From NCBI GenBank assembly GCA_020444325.1, contig JAHLLD010000017.1, positions 1-64,000 on the forward strand: a DNA stretch of 64,000 nt, read 5' to 3'. The notes beneath the pieces were generated by a model that worked only from the letters and a program-made list of their open reading frames with translations, was not told the DNA's origin and did not search any database. The stretch is from a bacterium. Its GTDB lineage: Bacteria > Bacteroidota > Ignavibacteria > SZUA-365. Shown in pieces: positions 1-9,512 of this stretch. The translations under genes and the position numbers were made by a program. The first letter of the stretch is position 1. Every line of letters starts with the position of its first letter.

Positions 1-55
1 TCGTCCGTTTTGTCCGTGTTCCCACTGATCAGTGTCGTCCGTTTTGTCCGTGTTC
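1..55. repeat. Direct repeat pair around a 12-bp palindrome
   Basis: The 21-bp sequence TCGTCCGTTTTGTCCGTGTTC occurs twice (1-21 and 35-55) as a direct repeat. The spacer holds the perfect palindrome CACTGATCAGTG (23-34). The CCGTTTTGTCCGTGTT motif recurs in the arms of the long palindrome at 21895-22063, so this is probably the edge of another copy of the same intergenic repeat family, cut by the window start. Confidence 0.7.
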
Positions 56-61
56 GCCTTG

Positions 62-1138
62 CTACTGTGCGGAAAGCCTGAGCAGTTCTACGGTCATTTG
101 CAGGGCTTTTTCCATGTCTGCAACGTAGATGTGTTCTTCAGTACTGTGTTCGAGCTGTGCGCCGATGCCGACCACGGCCATTTCTATGCCCTGATTGTTG
201 TAGATCGACGCATCGGTGAAGCCCGTGATGAAGGTTGTCGTCGCGTCGACGCCAGCGGTTTTGAGAGCCTTCTTTGCCATCTCAACAGTCCAGGAATCCT
301 CTGGAATGTCGACGGCTTTGCAGAGGTTGTTCACCTCAATACTTACCTGGGCACCGACGGCCTGCACTTCCCGCTCGATAATCTCGACCATCTCTTTTGC
401 GAGCGCATCGGCTTTCTCGTGCGTGAGCGAACGGCATTCGGCGAGGAAACTGGCTTTATCAGGAACACCATTGCGAATCATTCCGCCTTCAATCACCCCG
501 ACGTTGGCTGTCGTCTCTTCGTCGAGTCGGCCGAGACGCAGCGCACTGATGGCCTTCGCTGCGGCAACGATGGCTGAGATACCCTTTTCCGGTTCCATGC
601 CTGCGTGGGCAGCGCGTCCGGTAATGGCGACATCAATGGCGAAGTAAGAGGGACCACCGATGACAATGGTATCAAGAGTGTCGTTGTCGAGCAGGAAGCC
701 TTTTTTCGCAGTGAGTTTGCTGTAGTCGAGGTTCTTCACCCCGAGCAGACCGACTTCCTCCTGCCGACTGATCGCGACTTCCACCGGGGGCCGCACCTCG
801 GCGATGCGCAGGGCTTCGAGCATTTCCGCGATGCCCGCCTTGTCGTCAGCCGCAAGAATGGTGTCGCCTTTGGAACGGATGACACCATCGGAAAGCACGG
901 GCTCGATTCCCACTCCGGGTTTCACCGTATCGGCGTGGCAGGAGAGAAGAATCGGATCCTTACCTTCGCAGCCCTTCGCCGGGAAACGGGCGATGAGATT
1001 TCCGTACGCATCCGTTTCCGCCTCGCCGCCCAGGGATTCGAATTCCTTCTTCAGGTATGTGATCATTTCGGCTTCGTTACCGGACTCGCTTGGGATGCGA
1101 ACCATATCCATGAATTGCTGAATCATGCGCTCCGACAT
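62..1138 (-). CDS. M20-family metallopeptidase (peptidase T / tripeptidase-like)
   Basis: A 358-residue cytosolic zinc aminopeptidase-like protein with no signal peptide. The M20 signatures are in order: LLSCHADTV (first metal His and Asp), LAADDKAG (bridging Asp), SRQEEVGLLG (catalytic Glu and metal ligand), a central dimerisation domain with GRAAHAGMEPEKG, and a C-terminal LEHSTEEHIYV segment carrying the last metal-binding His. Length and the HAGMEPEKG motif fit the PepT-like branch that trims short peptides. The ATG at 1138 is chosen because homology begins directly after it. It stands alone on the minus strand, followed by repeat DNA at 1-55. Exact substrate is not predictable. Confidence 0.9.
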   Translation of the reverse strand: MSERMIQQFMDMVRIPSESGNEAEMITYLKKEFESLGGEAETDAYGNLIARFPAKGCEGKDPILLSCHADTVKPGVGIEPVLSDGVIRSKGDTILAADDKAGIAEMLEALRIAEVRPPVEVAISRQEEVGLLGVKNLDYSKLTAKKGFLLDNDTLDTIVIGGPSYFAIDVAITGRAAHAGMEPEKGISAIVAAAKAISALRLGRLDEETTANVGVIEGGMIRNGVPDKASFLAECRSLTHEKADALAKEMVEIIEREVQAVGAQVSIEVNNLCKAVDIPEDSWTVEMAKKALKTAGVDATTTFITGFTDASIYNNQGIEMAVVGIGAQLEHSTEEHIYVADMEKALQMTVELLRLSAQ

Positions 1139-1230
1139 GAATGACCTCTGTTCTAGTATTCCACAATATTGTCGTGAATCGCAGCGATACAGCTCGATTC
1201 AAGTATCTCCCCTCCCTGTTTCCATAGCAA

Positions 1231-2139
1231 TTAGTCGAACGTAACGTTGACAGTGTTTTCGGTTTCGACCCTGACACCCGGGATGGTGGAAAGCAGGTCT
1301 CGCGCATCCGCGGGATTCATGCTGTTCGATTTCTGCAATTCCTCAAAGGCACCCTCCTGCGCGATGACTTTATCGAGATCAACATCCATCAACGTGATGA
1401 TATTGCCATCGACGAAATGTGCATTGGTTTCCTGGATGCTGCCTTCGAACTCGATTCCAATATAAATGCGCATCCCACGGAAGAACTGCTTCATATCAAT
1501 ATTTTCCATCATGTCCTGTCCGCCGTCCTCGCCTTCGCCACCATCCGCATCTTCGCCGTCTGCGACTTCTACATCGATTGTTTCCTTTTCCTCTTTCTCA
1601 GGAATAATGATTTCGAGCTCGGCAGGAGAGCCGGGCGCAAGATGGAACTGAAGGAAATCGTCCTTTCCCTGCTCCTCGCTCATCTCCATCTCGGCGATTT
1701 CATCTTCATCGGATGCGGGCATGGAGCTTTCGGGGTCTTCGCTCACACGGAGTTCATTGATGTCGGGGAAAGAATACGTGGCGGTATATCCGATGGACCC
1801 GCCTTCGTCGATGTCCTCATAGGCCAGCAGCTCAACACCCGGACCCATGTTTTCCATCTTCTCCCGCACCTCCTCCTCACTGAACATGGGCTCGGGAGGC
1901 TCGGGCGATTCGGCCGGTTCCATGTCCTCGCCATCGTCCGCACCCTGATCCTCGAACGCGTTTTTCATCGATTCTCCCATCCCCTGAAGCATACCGGCAA
2001 CGGCCTTGTTCATTTTGACGGTTTCCTTCATCGTGCCGCTGCCGTCCTTTTTCAGCTGGATGAGGGTGTGTGTTTCAATACATCCCGTGGTGAAAAGAAT
2101 GGTAACAATAAATGCGAGTATCGGAATAGTGCGTTTCAT
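1231..2139 (-). CDS. Acidic envelope lipoprotein of unknown function
   Basis: A 302-residue protein. The ATG at 2139 is preferred over an upstream one at 2181 because AAGGAG lies just ahead of it and a lipoprotein signal peptide starts there (MKRTIPIL, hydrophobic core, lipobox FTTGC), so the mature protein should be lipid-anchored through Cys at about residue 19. After the anchor comes a THTLIQLKKDGSG segment typical of small envelope lipoproteins, then two strongly acidic, Glu/Asp/Pro-rich low-complexity stretches (about residues 75-95 and 185-210), and a conserved-looking C-terminal region. No catalytic motif was recognised. It may bind cations or act as an envelope scaffold, but that is a guess. 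Confidence 0.75.
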   Translation of the reverse strand: MKRTIPILAFIVTILFTTGCIETHTLIQLKKDGSGTMKETVKMNKAVAGMLQGMGESMKNAFEDQGADDGEDMEPAESPEPPEPMFSEEEVREKMENMGPGVELLAYEDIDEGGSIGYTATYSFPDINELRVSEDPESSMPASDEDEIAEMEMSEEQGKDDFLQFHLAPGSPAELEIIIPEKEEKETIDVEVADGEDADGGEGEDGGQDMMENIDMKQFFRGMRIYIGIEFEGSIQETNAHFVDGNIITLMDVDLDKVIAQEGAFEELQKSNSMNPADARDLLSTIPGVRVETENTVNVTFD

Positions 2140-2230
2140 GCGTGCTCCTTGTATGACTGTGCGTTTGAATGAAGGCAACATACGGAATTCCTTCCATCTC
2201 CGGTAGGGAGTCTGGAAGCGTGAAAAACGC

Positions 2231-3043
2231 CTAGATAAACAGGAGGAGTGACAGCGCCATGACGACCATGCCTGCTATCAGGCCGTAGATGGATAGATGG
2301 TGCTCGCCGTATTCGCGTGCGCCGGGCAGCAGTTCATCGAGAGAGATGAACACCATGATGCCTGCGACGGACGCAAATACCACGCCGAACAGCACATCAC
2401 TGAAGAAGCTGCGAAGCAGAAAGTAACCCAGCAGCGCACCCACGGGCTCAGAAAGACCGGACAGAAAACTCAGGCCAAATGCCTTCTTCCTGTTATTCGT
2501 CGCGTAGAAAATGGGGATGGAAACTGCGATCCCTTCCGGGATATTGTGTATGGCGATAGCGACGGCGATCGCCACGCCAAGCGCGGGGTCCTGTATGGCC
2601 GAGAGGAATGTTGCGAGTCCCTCCGGGAAATTGTGAATGGCAATGGCCAGGGCGGAGAACATTCCCGTGCGATACAGCCGGCTGTAGTCCGTCGGCTTTT
2701 CATCCTTCGACATCTCCTCCACCATGTGCATTTCATGGGGGTTTTCAGCCGAGGGCACGAGCTTATCGATGATGCCGATGAGTGCGATCCCGCCGAAGAA
2801 GCCGCCGACGGTCGCCCAGTTGCCATCGACCACACCCATTGAGGAAACGAGTGCATCCTTGGCCTTCACAAAAATTTCCACCATGGAGACATAAATCATC
2901 ACGCCGGCGGAAAAGCCCATGGAGATGGAAAGGAATTTTGTATTGGTCCGCCTGGCGAAAAATGCCAGCGCACTACCGATGCCCGTGGAGAGTCCGGCAA
3001 ATACTGTCAGGCCAAAGGCGAAGAGCAGAGGGGAATCCTGCAT
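2231..3043 (-). CDS. zupT: ZIP-family divalent metal transporter (ZupT-like)
   Basis: A 270-residue inner-membrane protein with about eight hydrophobic segments. The two ZIP metal-site signatures are clear: HNFPEG (residues 137-142) and HNIPEG (166-171). The loop between helices 3 and 4 contains His/Glu residues (PHEMHMVEE). Length fits ZupT (E. coli about 257). Family role: uptake of zinc and other divalent cations (Fe, Mn, Co) into the cytoplasm. The ATG at 3043 is chosen because it lies only 2 nt after the stop of the upstream CDF gene and begins the first membrane segment; an upstream GTG in the same frame would overlap that gene. The pairing with an exporter implies a metal-homeostasis operon. 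Confidence 0.9.
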   Translation of the reverse strand: MQDSPLLFAFGLTVFAGLSTGIGSALAFFARRTNTKFLSISMGFSAGVMIYVSMVEIFVKAKDALVSSMGVVDGNWATVGGFFGGIALIGIIDKLVPSAENPHEMHMVEEMSKDEKPTDYSRLYRTGMFSALAIAIHNFPEGLATFLSAIQDPALGVAIAVAIAIHNIPEGIAVSIPIFYATNNRKKAFGLSFLSGLSEPVGALLGYFLLRSFFSDVLFGVVFASVAGIMVFISLDELLPGAREYGEHHLSIYGLIAGMVVMALSLLLFI

Positions 3044-3045
3044 GA

Positions 3046-4005
3046 TTATTCCAGGCTGTTGTCGGTAGTGTCCCTTTCCCGCGAGGCTGTGCCGGGGGCG
3101 GAATGCCATTCGTCGCCCATCACGCACTGCTCATCTTCAAACTCTATTTCAATGGTGAGATGTTCGATATCGTTGCGCAGGATGATGCGCTTTACTTCCA
3201 TCTTGATCTGCAGCGATTCATCGAGGGATATGCCCGCATCGACCACCACGTGCGCAGAGAGGACATGTCGCTCGCCATCCAGCGACCAGACGTGCATGTG
3301 GTGTACGGACTGCACATGCGGGACGCTGAGAATCGCCTTCTCCATCGTCGTGGTATCGATTTCATCAGGCACCGCCTGCAGGAACAGCTTGATGGTCTTG
3401 TTGAAATTCACAAAGACGTTGTAGTACAGGATGTACGATGCGATCATCAGTGAGAGGATGGGATCGAGAATGGGAACGTCCCAGTACTGCATCACGATGC
3501 TGACGATGAGGACGGCAATCCAACCGAGAACGTCTTCGAGCAGATGCCATGCGACCACACGGGCGTTCATCGACTTCCCCTTGCTGCGCAAACGCAGCAT
3601 CGCGATGCCATTGAGCAGCACACCGCCGATGGCAAACCACATCATGCCCTGCGCGTTCGGGTTTTCCGGATTGGCGAGTCTGGGCAGGGCCTCAACGATG
3701 ATGAACACGGAACCCGCTATCAGAACAACCGCATTGAGCAATGCGCCGAGCAGAGAAAATCGGCGATACCCGTAGCTGTAGCGGAGAGTGCGTCCTTTCC
3801 CGGAATAGCGTTCCAGAAACCAGCTCAGACCGAGAATGAGACTGTCGCCGAGATCATGCAGCGCATCCGAAAGAATTGCAAGGGAGTTCGTCCACAATCC
3901 CCCGAAGATTTCGGCGACTGCGAAAAACAGGTTGAGGAAGAAGGCAAAACCTATTGCCCCGCTGCTCCCATGATCATGATGGCCGTGGTCGTGGCCGTGT
4001 CCCAT
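3046..4005 (-). CDS. Cation diffusion facilitator (CzcD/ZitB-type zinc exporter)
   Basis: A 319-residue inner-membrane protein. It opens with a His-rich cytosolic tail ([12 protein letters not shown]), typical of Zn-handling CDF proteins, followed by six membrane segments with the transport-site motifs SDALHDLGD (TM2) and HLLEDVLGW (TM5), and a cytosolic C-terminal domain with [11 protein letters not shown] typical of CDF regulatory domains. HD...HD site residues suggest Zn2+ specificity. It is first of two genes; its stop is 2 nt from the start of the ZIP importer gene, so efflux and uptake are probably co-transcribed. Inference: proton-coupled export of zinc or cadmium. Confidence 0.92.
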   Translation of the reverse strand: MGHGHDHGHHDHGSSGAIGFAFFLNLFFAVAEIFGGLWTNSLAILSDALHDLGDSLILGLSWFLERYSGKGRTLRYSYGYRRFSLLGALLNAVVLIAGSVFIIVEALPRLANPENPNAQGMMWFAIGGVLLNGIAMLRLRSKGKSMNARVVAWHLLEDVLGWIAVLIVSIVMQYWDVPILDPILSLMIASYILYYNVFVNFNKTIKLFLQAVPDEIDTTTMEKAILSVPHVQSVHHMHVWSLDGERHVLSAHVVVDAGISLDESLQIKMEVKRIILRNDIEHLTIEIEFEDEQCVMGDEWHSAPGTASRERDTTDNSLE

Positions 4006-4108
4006 CGGACCGAGTTCCTGTTTGTGAACGAATACTGTCTGTCCTGTTCAACATACGAATTCAGCCGCCACACCCAAAAACGCTGGGGCGTCCGCCACTG
4101 AAACGCGG

Positions 4109-4990
4109 TCACCACCAGTGCACGATGAGCGCAGCGCCCGCCAGCAGCAGCAGGATGGCAACCGCCTTGCGCCCCAGATCGGTTTCACGGAACAGTTTGC
4201 CTCCGGTCATTGCGGCCAGAAACACCGAGAGCCGCTTGACGGCAAGGACGAGAGCGACCGGTGCCAGGCTCACTGCCGCGATCTGTGAGAAGCGGTAACC
4301 CAGCGTACAGAGTGCGACGAGAAGAATCAACAGCAAATCCTTTTGTGTATCATCACCGCGCCATGGCAGCGCGGAGCGCCGCATGATCAGCGCGATGAGG
4401 CTCAGATGCAGTGCGAGAAAGAGATTCTGGAACAGCAGCATCGGAAGTATCGGCATCTGCAGATCGGTGAGCAGATAACGGTCGAGCACCGATGTCGTCG
4501 TAAACAGCAGCAAGGCAGCCACGATGGGGAAATATTGACGCGAGGAAAAGAAAACGCGGAAAGGATGCAGCGGTGAACTCCCCGCGCGCATTTCCAGCAG
4601 GTAGGTACCACCGAGCAGAAGCAACATCCCTGCGATCTGCGCAACATCCAGCGCCTCTCCCAGTGCCAAGAATGCCGTGAGCGCAACGAGTCCCGGCGTC
4701 AGCACCATCAGCGGCAGTGCCTCGCTGAGTTCGTGCGTCTTGATCGCCTGCATGACACTCAGAAATGCGAGGGCGCCGAGCAGGGTTTTGCCAAAAAGAA
4801 GGAGTACCGCTGTCCCCTGCACGGCATCGAAACTGATAAAGGGAAGCACCGGCAGCGTGAGCAGCAGTGTCAGCTGTGAGAGGCGTACGGAAAAATCGAG
4901 CGCTCCGCGGGAGAAGAGAATTTTCTTCTGCGTGATCGCGGCACCCGCGGAGAGTGCGGCGGAAAGGAATGCGAGACTGAACCAGAGCAC
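4109..4990 (-). CDS. EamA/DMT-superfamily transporter
   Basis: A 293-residue hydrophobic protein with about ten predicted membrane helices arranged as two EamA-like halves (about residues 1-135 and 150-293). The end of each half carries the family pattern of a helix rich in LLLLGG or LLLLAG. The lysine after the last helix of typical family members is replaced by a short HWW end. EamA proteins export small metabolites such as amino acids; the substrate cannot be told here. It lies 45 nt downstream of the TonB receptor gene on the same strand and may be transcribed with it. Confidence 0.82.
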   Translation of the reverse strand: MLWFSLAFLSAALSAGAAITQKKILFSRGALDFSVRLSQLTLLLTLPVLPFISFDAVQGTAVLLLFGKTLLGALAFLSVMQAIKTHELSEALPLMVLTPGLVALTAFLALGEALDVAQIAGMLLLLGGTYLLEMRAGSSPLHPFRVFFSSRQYFPIVAALLLFTTTSVLDRYLLTDLQMPILPMLLFQNLFLALHLSLIALIMRRSALPWRGDDTQKDLLLILLVALCTLGYRFSQIAAVSLAPVALVLAVKRLSVFLAAMTGGKLFRETDLGRKAVAILLLLAGAALIVHWW

Positions 4991-5035
4991 CTGTTTTCCT
5001 CGAAGGTGATATCTCGTGGGATGAAAAAGACGCTG

Positions 5036-7342
5036 TTACCAGTGCAGGCGCAGCCGCAATATGAAATTCCGGCCGGGTTCGCTGACGATGATTCCACGCA
5101 GTGTGGAGAGATGTCTGCGCCAACTCTGATCAAGTAGATTGTCGACTCCGGCGAGGAGCTGCAATCGCAGCCCGCCGAGGCTAATCGGCAGACTGCGCAG
5201 CCGCAGATGAAGCAATACATAGCCGGGTGTTGCCAGCTCGCCTGGAGCGACGTCACGCTGATCGGCTGCGAAACTCGTGAAGACATCGGCTTCGACTGCA
5301 TCGGCAATATTGCCACGCAGTCCGAGCCGTCCGCCGAACGGCGCCATCTGCGGGAGATCCTCATCAAGGCCTGTATCACGTCCCCGCAGATATTCAATCG
5401 ATGCGTAGGCGGTAGCGCGGCCGAACAGCCGGTACTCCCCTGCCAGTTCAAAGCCGTAAATCACAGCTTCACCGACATTTTCCTTTCTGTACAGTGTATC
5501 GCTCAGCTTGGCATCCACGACAAGATCACGCATGCTGCGCAGATAGCCATTGACGCGCAGGGCTGCGTCCGGCAGTTCCAGGCGGAGTCCGAGATCAACC
5601 ATGCTGCCTTTTTCCGCCGCCAGGTCAGGGTCGCCCACATACGTGGCCGCGCCGAGCTCGATATACTGATAGCGTTCTTCGAGAGATGGTGCGCGAAATG
5701 CGTGGGAGAGATTGAGTGTCAGTGCAGTCGCATCCGTCGCCTGCCACAGCAGCCCGGCATGCGCACTCCATGACAGCTCATCCGACGTTGCAGCCGGCCA
5801 GCGCAGCGATCGTGAGGGAGGATCAGCCGTTCGTACTCCATCCCGGATAATATACTGCAGATCGTATGCTTCGTCGTTTTCGACATGGATGGCGTCGAGA
5901 CGTCCCCCGGCTGAGAGCCGCAGCCGTTCACTGACCAGCGGCACATCGTCCTGCACAAACAGTCCGACTGATCGGAAACGCGCTACCGGCAGAGGCAGAT
6001 CGGCGATCGTTGTGTTGTTTGCCGCGATCTCCCGCAGCCGAATTCCCTCATACCTTCGCTGCCAGGCATCAACGCCGCTTCGCACAGTGTGTGATCCCAT
6101 TTGCAAATGTGCCGTGGCCTGTGTACTCCACATGTCGTGTTCGGCTGAGGGACGAAGGGTGACCGCCGGATTTGGGATAATCTCCACGTTTCGGTCGATG
6201 CGCTGCCGGGCGACGGCCAGGGACAGCCGCTGCATGACACTGCCAAGGGGATCAATAACGTACTCCGCGGAGAACATTTCGCGCTCCTCATCGGGGTAAC
6301 GGGCAGATGCAAACTCCGGGAAAGACGCGCCACCGGGAATACCGACATCCTCCGCTCGCATGCGCTGCCAGCGAACCCGGAACTGCTGCGCTTCGGTGAT
6401 GCGCATTCCTCCCGCGACAGCGATGCTGTTGTCGTGAAAACGTGAATCCCGGAGTACGCCATCCGGTGTCTGCGTATCCTCCGCTGCGCGCAGCCTGCCA
6501 TGCGCATGGAGATACCACCGTTCGGCCATCGCATCGACCGACAGTGCAGCATCCGCAGCGTTATTGACCGTGGCGATTCCGCTTTCCACGGTTCCCGCGA
6601 ACTGCAGAACGGGCGAGAATCCGCCGCTCCTGGTCTGTATCTGCACCACTCCCCCCGTCGCTCCGCTGCCGTACATGCTGGAGGAGCCGCCACGCAGTAC
6701 TTCAATGCGGCGGACATCGGAGACATCGACGAGCGACATCCCCGCTGCGTGCGCGGTAGCTGTTTCGATGCGCACACCATCGATGAGCGTAACCACGTTC
6801 GCACGCTGCAGTCCGCGAATGGCGATGTCCGTTCCCCACACACCGTCCCGCACAAGCTGAAGGCCCGCTTCGGCATCCAGCGCATCCGGAACGCTTACCG
6901 GCTGCCGTTCGAACAGCGTCCGCGCCGCGATCACGGAAACAGGCTGGGGGATATTCCTCAGCAGGTCATGCATACGTGTAGCCGTTACCGTCACGGCACC
7001 GAGCTCCACGCTGCGCGGCTGCAACCGGACTTCCACCTGCGCGCGGCTGCCGGAAGAAAGGGTGACCTGCCTCTGCAAGGGAGCATATCCGACATGTGAA
7101 ATACGAAGGATGACGCGACCCGGTTGGAGTCCGGTCAGAAGAAAGCTTCCGTCCGGATTGGTGATTGTTCCGCTCGTACAGCCTTCGACACGTACATGCG
7201 TGCCTTCAAGGGGATTTCCCTGTGCGTCGAGGACATGGCCTTCGAGCCCGGCGGCAGACTGCGCCGAAAGTGGAACTGTGGCTGAGTACTGGGAAAAAAG
7301 GAGAATCAGGATGGGGAGAATTCGTGAGGAAATGCGGTGCAT
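5036..7342 (-). CDS. TonB-dependent outer-membrane receptor
   Basis: A 768-residue protein. The ATG at 7342 is preferred over 7372 because a Sec signal peptide follows (MHRISSRILPILILLF... ending SAQ) and AAAGG precedes it. After the signal comes a carboxypeptidase-regulatory-like domain (about 35-115, GLEGHVLDAQGNPLEG), a plug domain (about 125-245, with IRGL, VVTLIDGVRI and RIEVLRGGSSSMYGSGATGG), then a 22-strand-type barrel ending in FILRLRLHW with a terminal aromatic residue. It imports a large or scarce ligand (siderophore, haem, cobalamin or glycan) across the outer membrane using TonB/ExbBD, which are not in this window. There is no SusD partner, so polysaccharide import is less likely. 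The substrate is unknown. Confidence 0.92.
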   Translation of the reverse strand: MHRISSRILPILILLFSQYSATVPLSAQSAAGLEGHVLDAQGNPLEGTHVRVEGCTSGTITNPDGSFLLTGLQPGRVILRISHVGYAPLQRQVTLSSGSRAQVEVRLQPRSVELGAVTVTATRMHDLLRNIPQPVSVIAARTLFERQPVSVPDALDAEAGLQLVRDGVWGTDIAIRGLQRANVVTLIDGVRIETATAHAAGMSLVDVSDVRRIEVLRGGSSSMYGSGATGGVVQIQTRSGGFSPVLQFAGTVESGIATVNNAADAALSVDAMAERWYLHAHGRLRAAEDTQTPDGVLRDSRFHDNSIAVAGGMRITEAQQFRVRWQRMRAEDVGIPGGASFPEFASARYPDEEREMFSAEYVIDPLGSVMQRLSLAVARQRIDRNVEIIPNPAVTLRPSAEHDMWSTQATAHLQMGSHTVRSGVDAWQRRYEGIRLREIAANNTTIADLPLPVARFRSVGLFVQDDVPLVSERLRLSAGGRLDAIHVENDEAYDLQYIIRDGVRTADPPSRSLRWPAATSDELSWSAHAGLLWQATDATALTLNLSHAFRAPSLEERYQYIELGAATYVGDPDLAAEKGSMVDLGLRLELPDAALRVNGYLRSMRDLVVDAKLSDTLYRKENVGEAVIYGFELAGEYRLFGRATAYASIEYLRGRDTGLDEDLPQMAPFGGRLGLRGNIADAVEADVFTSFAADQRDVAPGELATPGYVLLHLRLRSLPISLGGLRLQLLAGVDNLLDQSWRRHLSTLRGIIVSEPGRNFILRLRLHW

Positions 7343-7519
7343 GAGAGAACCTTTGCGACAACTGTGTGACAACCTTCATGACCGCATCCATCGCAGCGTC
7401 CTCCTGGGTGCAGGATCCTGCGCAATACAATGCCACGTGGGGACGGCACTGCAGCCGCAGCCATGGTGTTGACATCCTCTGTATCTCTCACCGGCGTCCT
7501 CACACCGGCGTACATCACA
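7343..7519 (-). other. Long 5' leader of the TonB receptor gene
   Basis: If transcription starts from the predicted promoter at 7520-7548, the receptor mRNA has a leader of about 170 nt. It holds a perfect 12-bp palindrome GCAGGATCCTGC (7410-7421) and the tandem ACACCGGCGT / TCACCGGCGT pair near 7487-7510. A structured regulatory leader is possible, but no known riboswitch consensus could be matched confidently. Confidence 0.3.
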
Positions 7520-7548
7520 AAAATACAATGACTTTTACTTCCCGCCAA
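7520..7548 (-). promoter_or_regulatory. Candidate promoter of the TonB receptor gene
   Basis: On the minus strand TTGGCG (7548-7543) and TATTTT (7525-7520) are separated by 17 nt; each matches the sigma-70 consensus at 4 of 6 positions. The -10 region also reads TATTTTTG, which fits the Bacteroidetes TAnnTTTG box. Read only by eye. Confidence 0.4.
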
Positions 7549-7614
7549 CGGCTTTCTCCCGAAATGGGAATCCGGCCGCCACGGGGTGTGTATGACGAAC
7601 GTTACCCTGGTGGA

Positions 7615-9384
7615 TTACAGCTCGACGATAAGCACCACTTTCTTTCCGTCACGCATGACATCCACGCTGATGCGCTGGCCGGACTTGAATTCCGACAGGC
7701 GATCCATGTACTGGTAGATGTCTTTCACCGGTTTGCCTTCCATGGCGACGATGACGTCACCCTTTTTCATACCTGCGCGCGAGGCGGGACGACCGTCGAT
7801 TACAGCATCGGCGCGGAGTCCCTCGGTCCCGCTTCCCGAAACGTCGGGCATGATGCCGAGCGTGACTTTGAAGCGCTTGGATGCAGGGGGACGACTTTTC
7901 GGTCCCGCTTCCGCATAGACCAGTGCATCACTGCGGGTGGCAACAGCAGTGATGATATCTGTCACGAGATCGGCGACGAGTTTCTCGCCCGGGAAATTGC
8001 AGAGTTCCGTATCATCCGATGGCAGATGGTAGTCTTCATGAATACCTGTGAAAAAGAAGAGAACCGGAATATTCTCCGTGTAAAAGGATGCGTGGTCAGA
8101 GGGACCATAGCCCTCAGGCGACATCGTGGCGGTAAATCCGTCTTTCTCTACCACGCTTTTCACCATGTCTTCGAGTCCCGTTGCCGTCCCCGTTCCACCG
8201 ATACTCAGCGTTTTCTCCCCTTCCTTCATGTGTCCCACCATGTCAAGATTGCACATGAGCACGGTCTTCCCGAGATCAACCGGGGGATTGGCGACGAAGT
8301 ATTTCGACCCGAGCAGCCCCATTTCCTCGGCGGTGAAGCATACCACGAGCACGGGACGCGGAAGCGGATGCGCGGCGATGCGCTCAGAGATCTCGATCAC
8401 CGCGGCTGTACCGGATGCATTATCGTCCGCCCCATTGTGCACAGCGACAGTATCGGGAGCGCGCGAGCCGGAACCGGGGCCTCCCATTCCGAGATGATCA
8501 TAGTGCGCTCCCACAATAACGTACTCACCGGCGAGTTCCGCATCGCTCCCGTCGATCACACCGACGACGTTAACGCCGTCCACACTGTGTCGCTTCAGCT
8601 GCGCATTCCCGGCAACCATACCGGTGGTTTCGCATGAAACCGGTGCTCGTTCCGTATTCAGTTTCGCTTCCAGCTCCGCCACGCTCATCCCACTGAGCAG
8701 CTGATCCGCCAACGCACGCGAAATGCTGAGTACGGGAATATCCATCGAAGCTTCCTGCTTCTGGTAGTTCAGCTCGACGAGCGCATCCTCTTTCTGGAAA
8801 GCCGGACCGGAGGCGAACAGTACGCCGGCGGCGCCGTGATCCATGGCAACAAGAGCCTTTTTCCGCAATGAGGAAAAGGGGTCGAAGTCGCCGCTGTCTT
8901 CGTCGGGACTGCCACGCAGTATCAGCACCCAGTGCCCGTCGACTTCACGTCCGTGATAGTCATGCCATGCACTCGAGTCCAGCTCATAATCAAAGCCGTA
9001 TCCCACACACACGACACCGGCACGCAGCGACTTCTCTGCTGAAAACGACAGAGGGATGAAATCCTTCTGCAGCACCGCTTTCGTCTCACCTATCTGCAGC
9101 GACGATTGTGTCCCAGCGGAAATATCGATGATGATGGGGAAATGCTGGAAGCCATCGTCGGCCAGCAGGCGAACACCGGCATCGCGAAACTGACTGCGGA
9201 TGTATTCAGCAGCCTTGAGCGCGCCCGGGTCCGAGGGATGGCGTCCTTTGAGCGCATCGGAAGCGAGGTAGCTGACATGCGCATGCAGTTCGTCCGCAGT
9301 GATCTCCTGCGATACCTGGGCGACAAGAATGCCAGGGAAAACGATGCAGGCGGCGAAAAAGGCGAGAAAACGTGTAGGAGACAT
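7615..9384 (-). CDS. Secreted M28 aminopeptidase with PA insert and C-terminal PDZ domain
   Basis: A 589-residue protein with a Sec signal peptide (cleavage after ILVAQ). A PA-like region (about 110-240) precedes the M28 zinc peptidase core: GAHYDHLG (metal His), NGADDNASG (bridging Asp), TAEEMGLLG (catalytic Glu plus metal Glu), NLDMVG (metal Asp) and EDYHLPSDD (last metal His). A PDZ domain closes the chain (about 495-589, VIDGRPASRAGMKKGDVIV). Role: release of N-terminal amino acids from peptides in the periplasm or outside the cell. It is a tandem paralogue of the next gene upstream (9513-11309), separated by an intrinsic terminator, so the two are probably transcribed separately. Confidence 0.93.
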   Translation of the reverse strand: MSPTRFLAFFAACIVFPGILVAQVSQEITADELHAHVSYLASDALKGRHPSDPGALKAAEYIRSQFRDAGVRLLADDGFQHFPIIIDISAGTQSSLQIGETKAVLQKDFIPLSFSAEKSLRAGVVCVGYGFDYELDSSAWHDYHGREVDGHWVLILRGSPDEDSGDFDPFSSLRKKALVAMDHGAAGVLFASGPAFQKEDALVELNYQKQEASMDIPVLSISRALADQLLSGMSVAELEAKLNTERAPVSCETTGMVAGNAQLKRHSVDGVNVVGVIDGSDAELAGEYVIVGAHYDHLGMGGPGSGSRAPDTVAVHNGADDNASGTAAVIEISERIAAHPLPRPVLVVCFTAEEMGLLGSKYFVANPPVDLGKTVLMCNLDMVGHMKEGEKTLSIGGTGTATGLEDMVKSVVEKDGFTATMSPEGYGPSDHASFYTENIPVLFFFTGIHEDYHLPSDDTELCNFPGEKLVADLVTDIITAVATRSDALVYAEAGPKSRPPASKRFKVTLGIMPDVSGSGTEGLRADAVIDGRPASRAGMKKGDVIVAMEGKPVKDIYQYMDRLSEFKSGQRISVDVMRDGKKVVLIVEL

Positions 9385-9403
9385 ACCGAATCCGGAATCG
9401 AAA

Positions 9404-9443
9404 TAAAAAAACCTTTAGACTGCACAACAGTGCAGCCTAAAGG
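9404..9443 (-). terminator. Intrinsic terminator after the upstream M28 gene
   Basis: Arms CCTTTAGACTGCAC (9412-9425) and GTGCAGCCTAAAGG (9430-9443) pair at 13 of 14 positions around a 4-nt loop. On the minus strand the stem is followed by seven T (9411-9405), which is the classic form for ending the 9513-11309 transcript. Confidence 0.9.
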
Positions 9444-9512
9444 TACACAAGAAATCCGATATGGAGCACGGATAATCCCGAATTCGGGCCTTCGTCAAAT
9501 CCCGCGCGGCAG

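Noticed and set aside
7343-7519. Cobalamin riboswitch in the TonB receptor leader
   Set aside because: A stretch CCAGGAGGACGCTGC on the minus strand recalls the B12 box, but the core elements (GGGAA..GGTG..ATCC and CCGCAACTGT) are not found in the right order.
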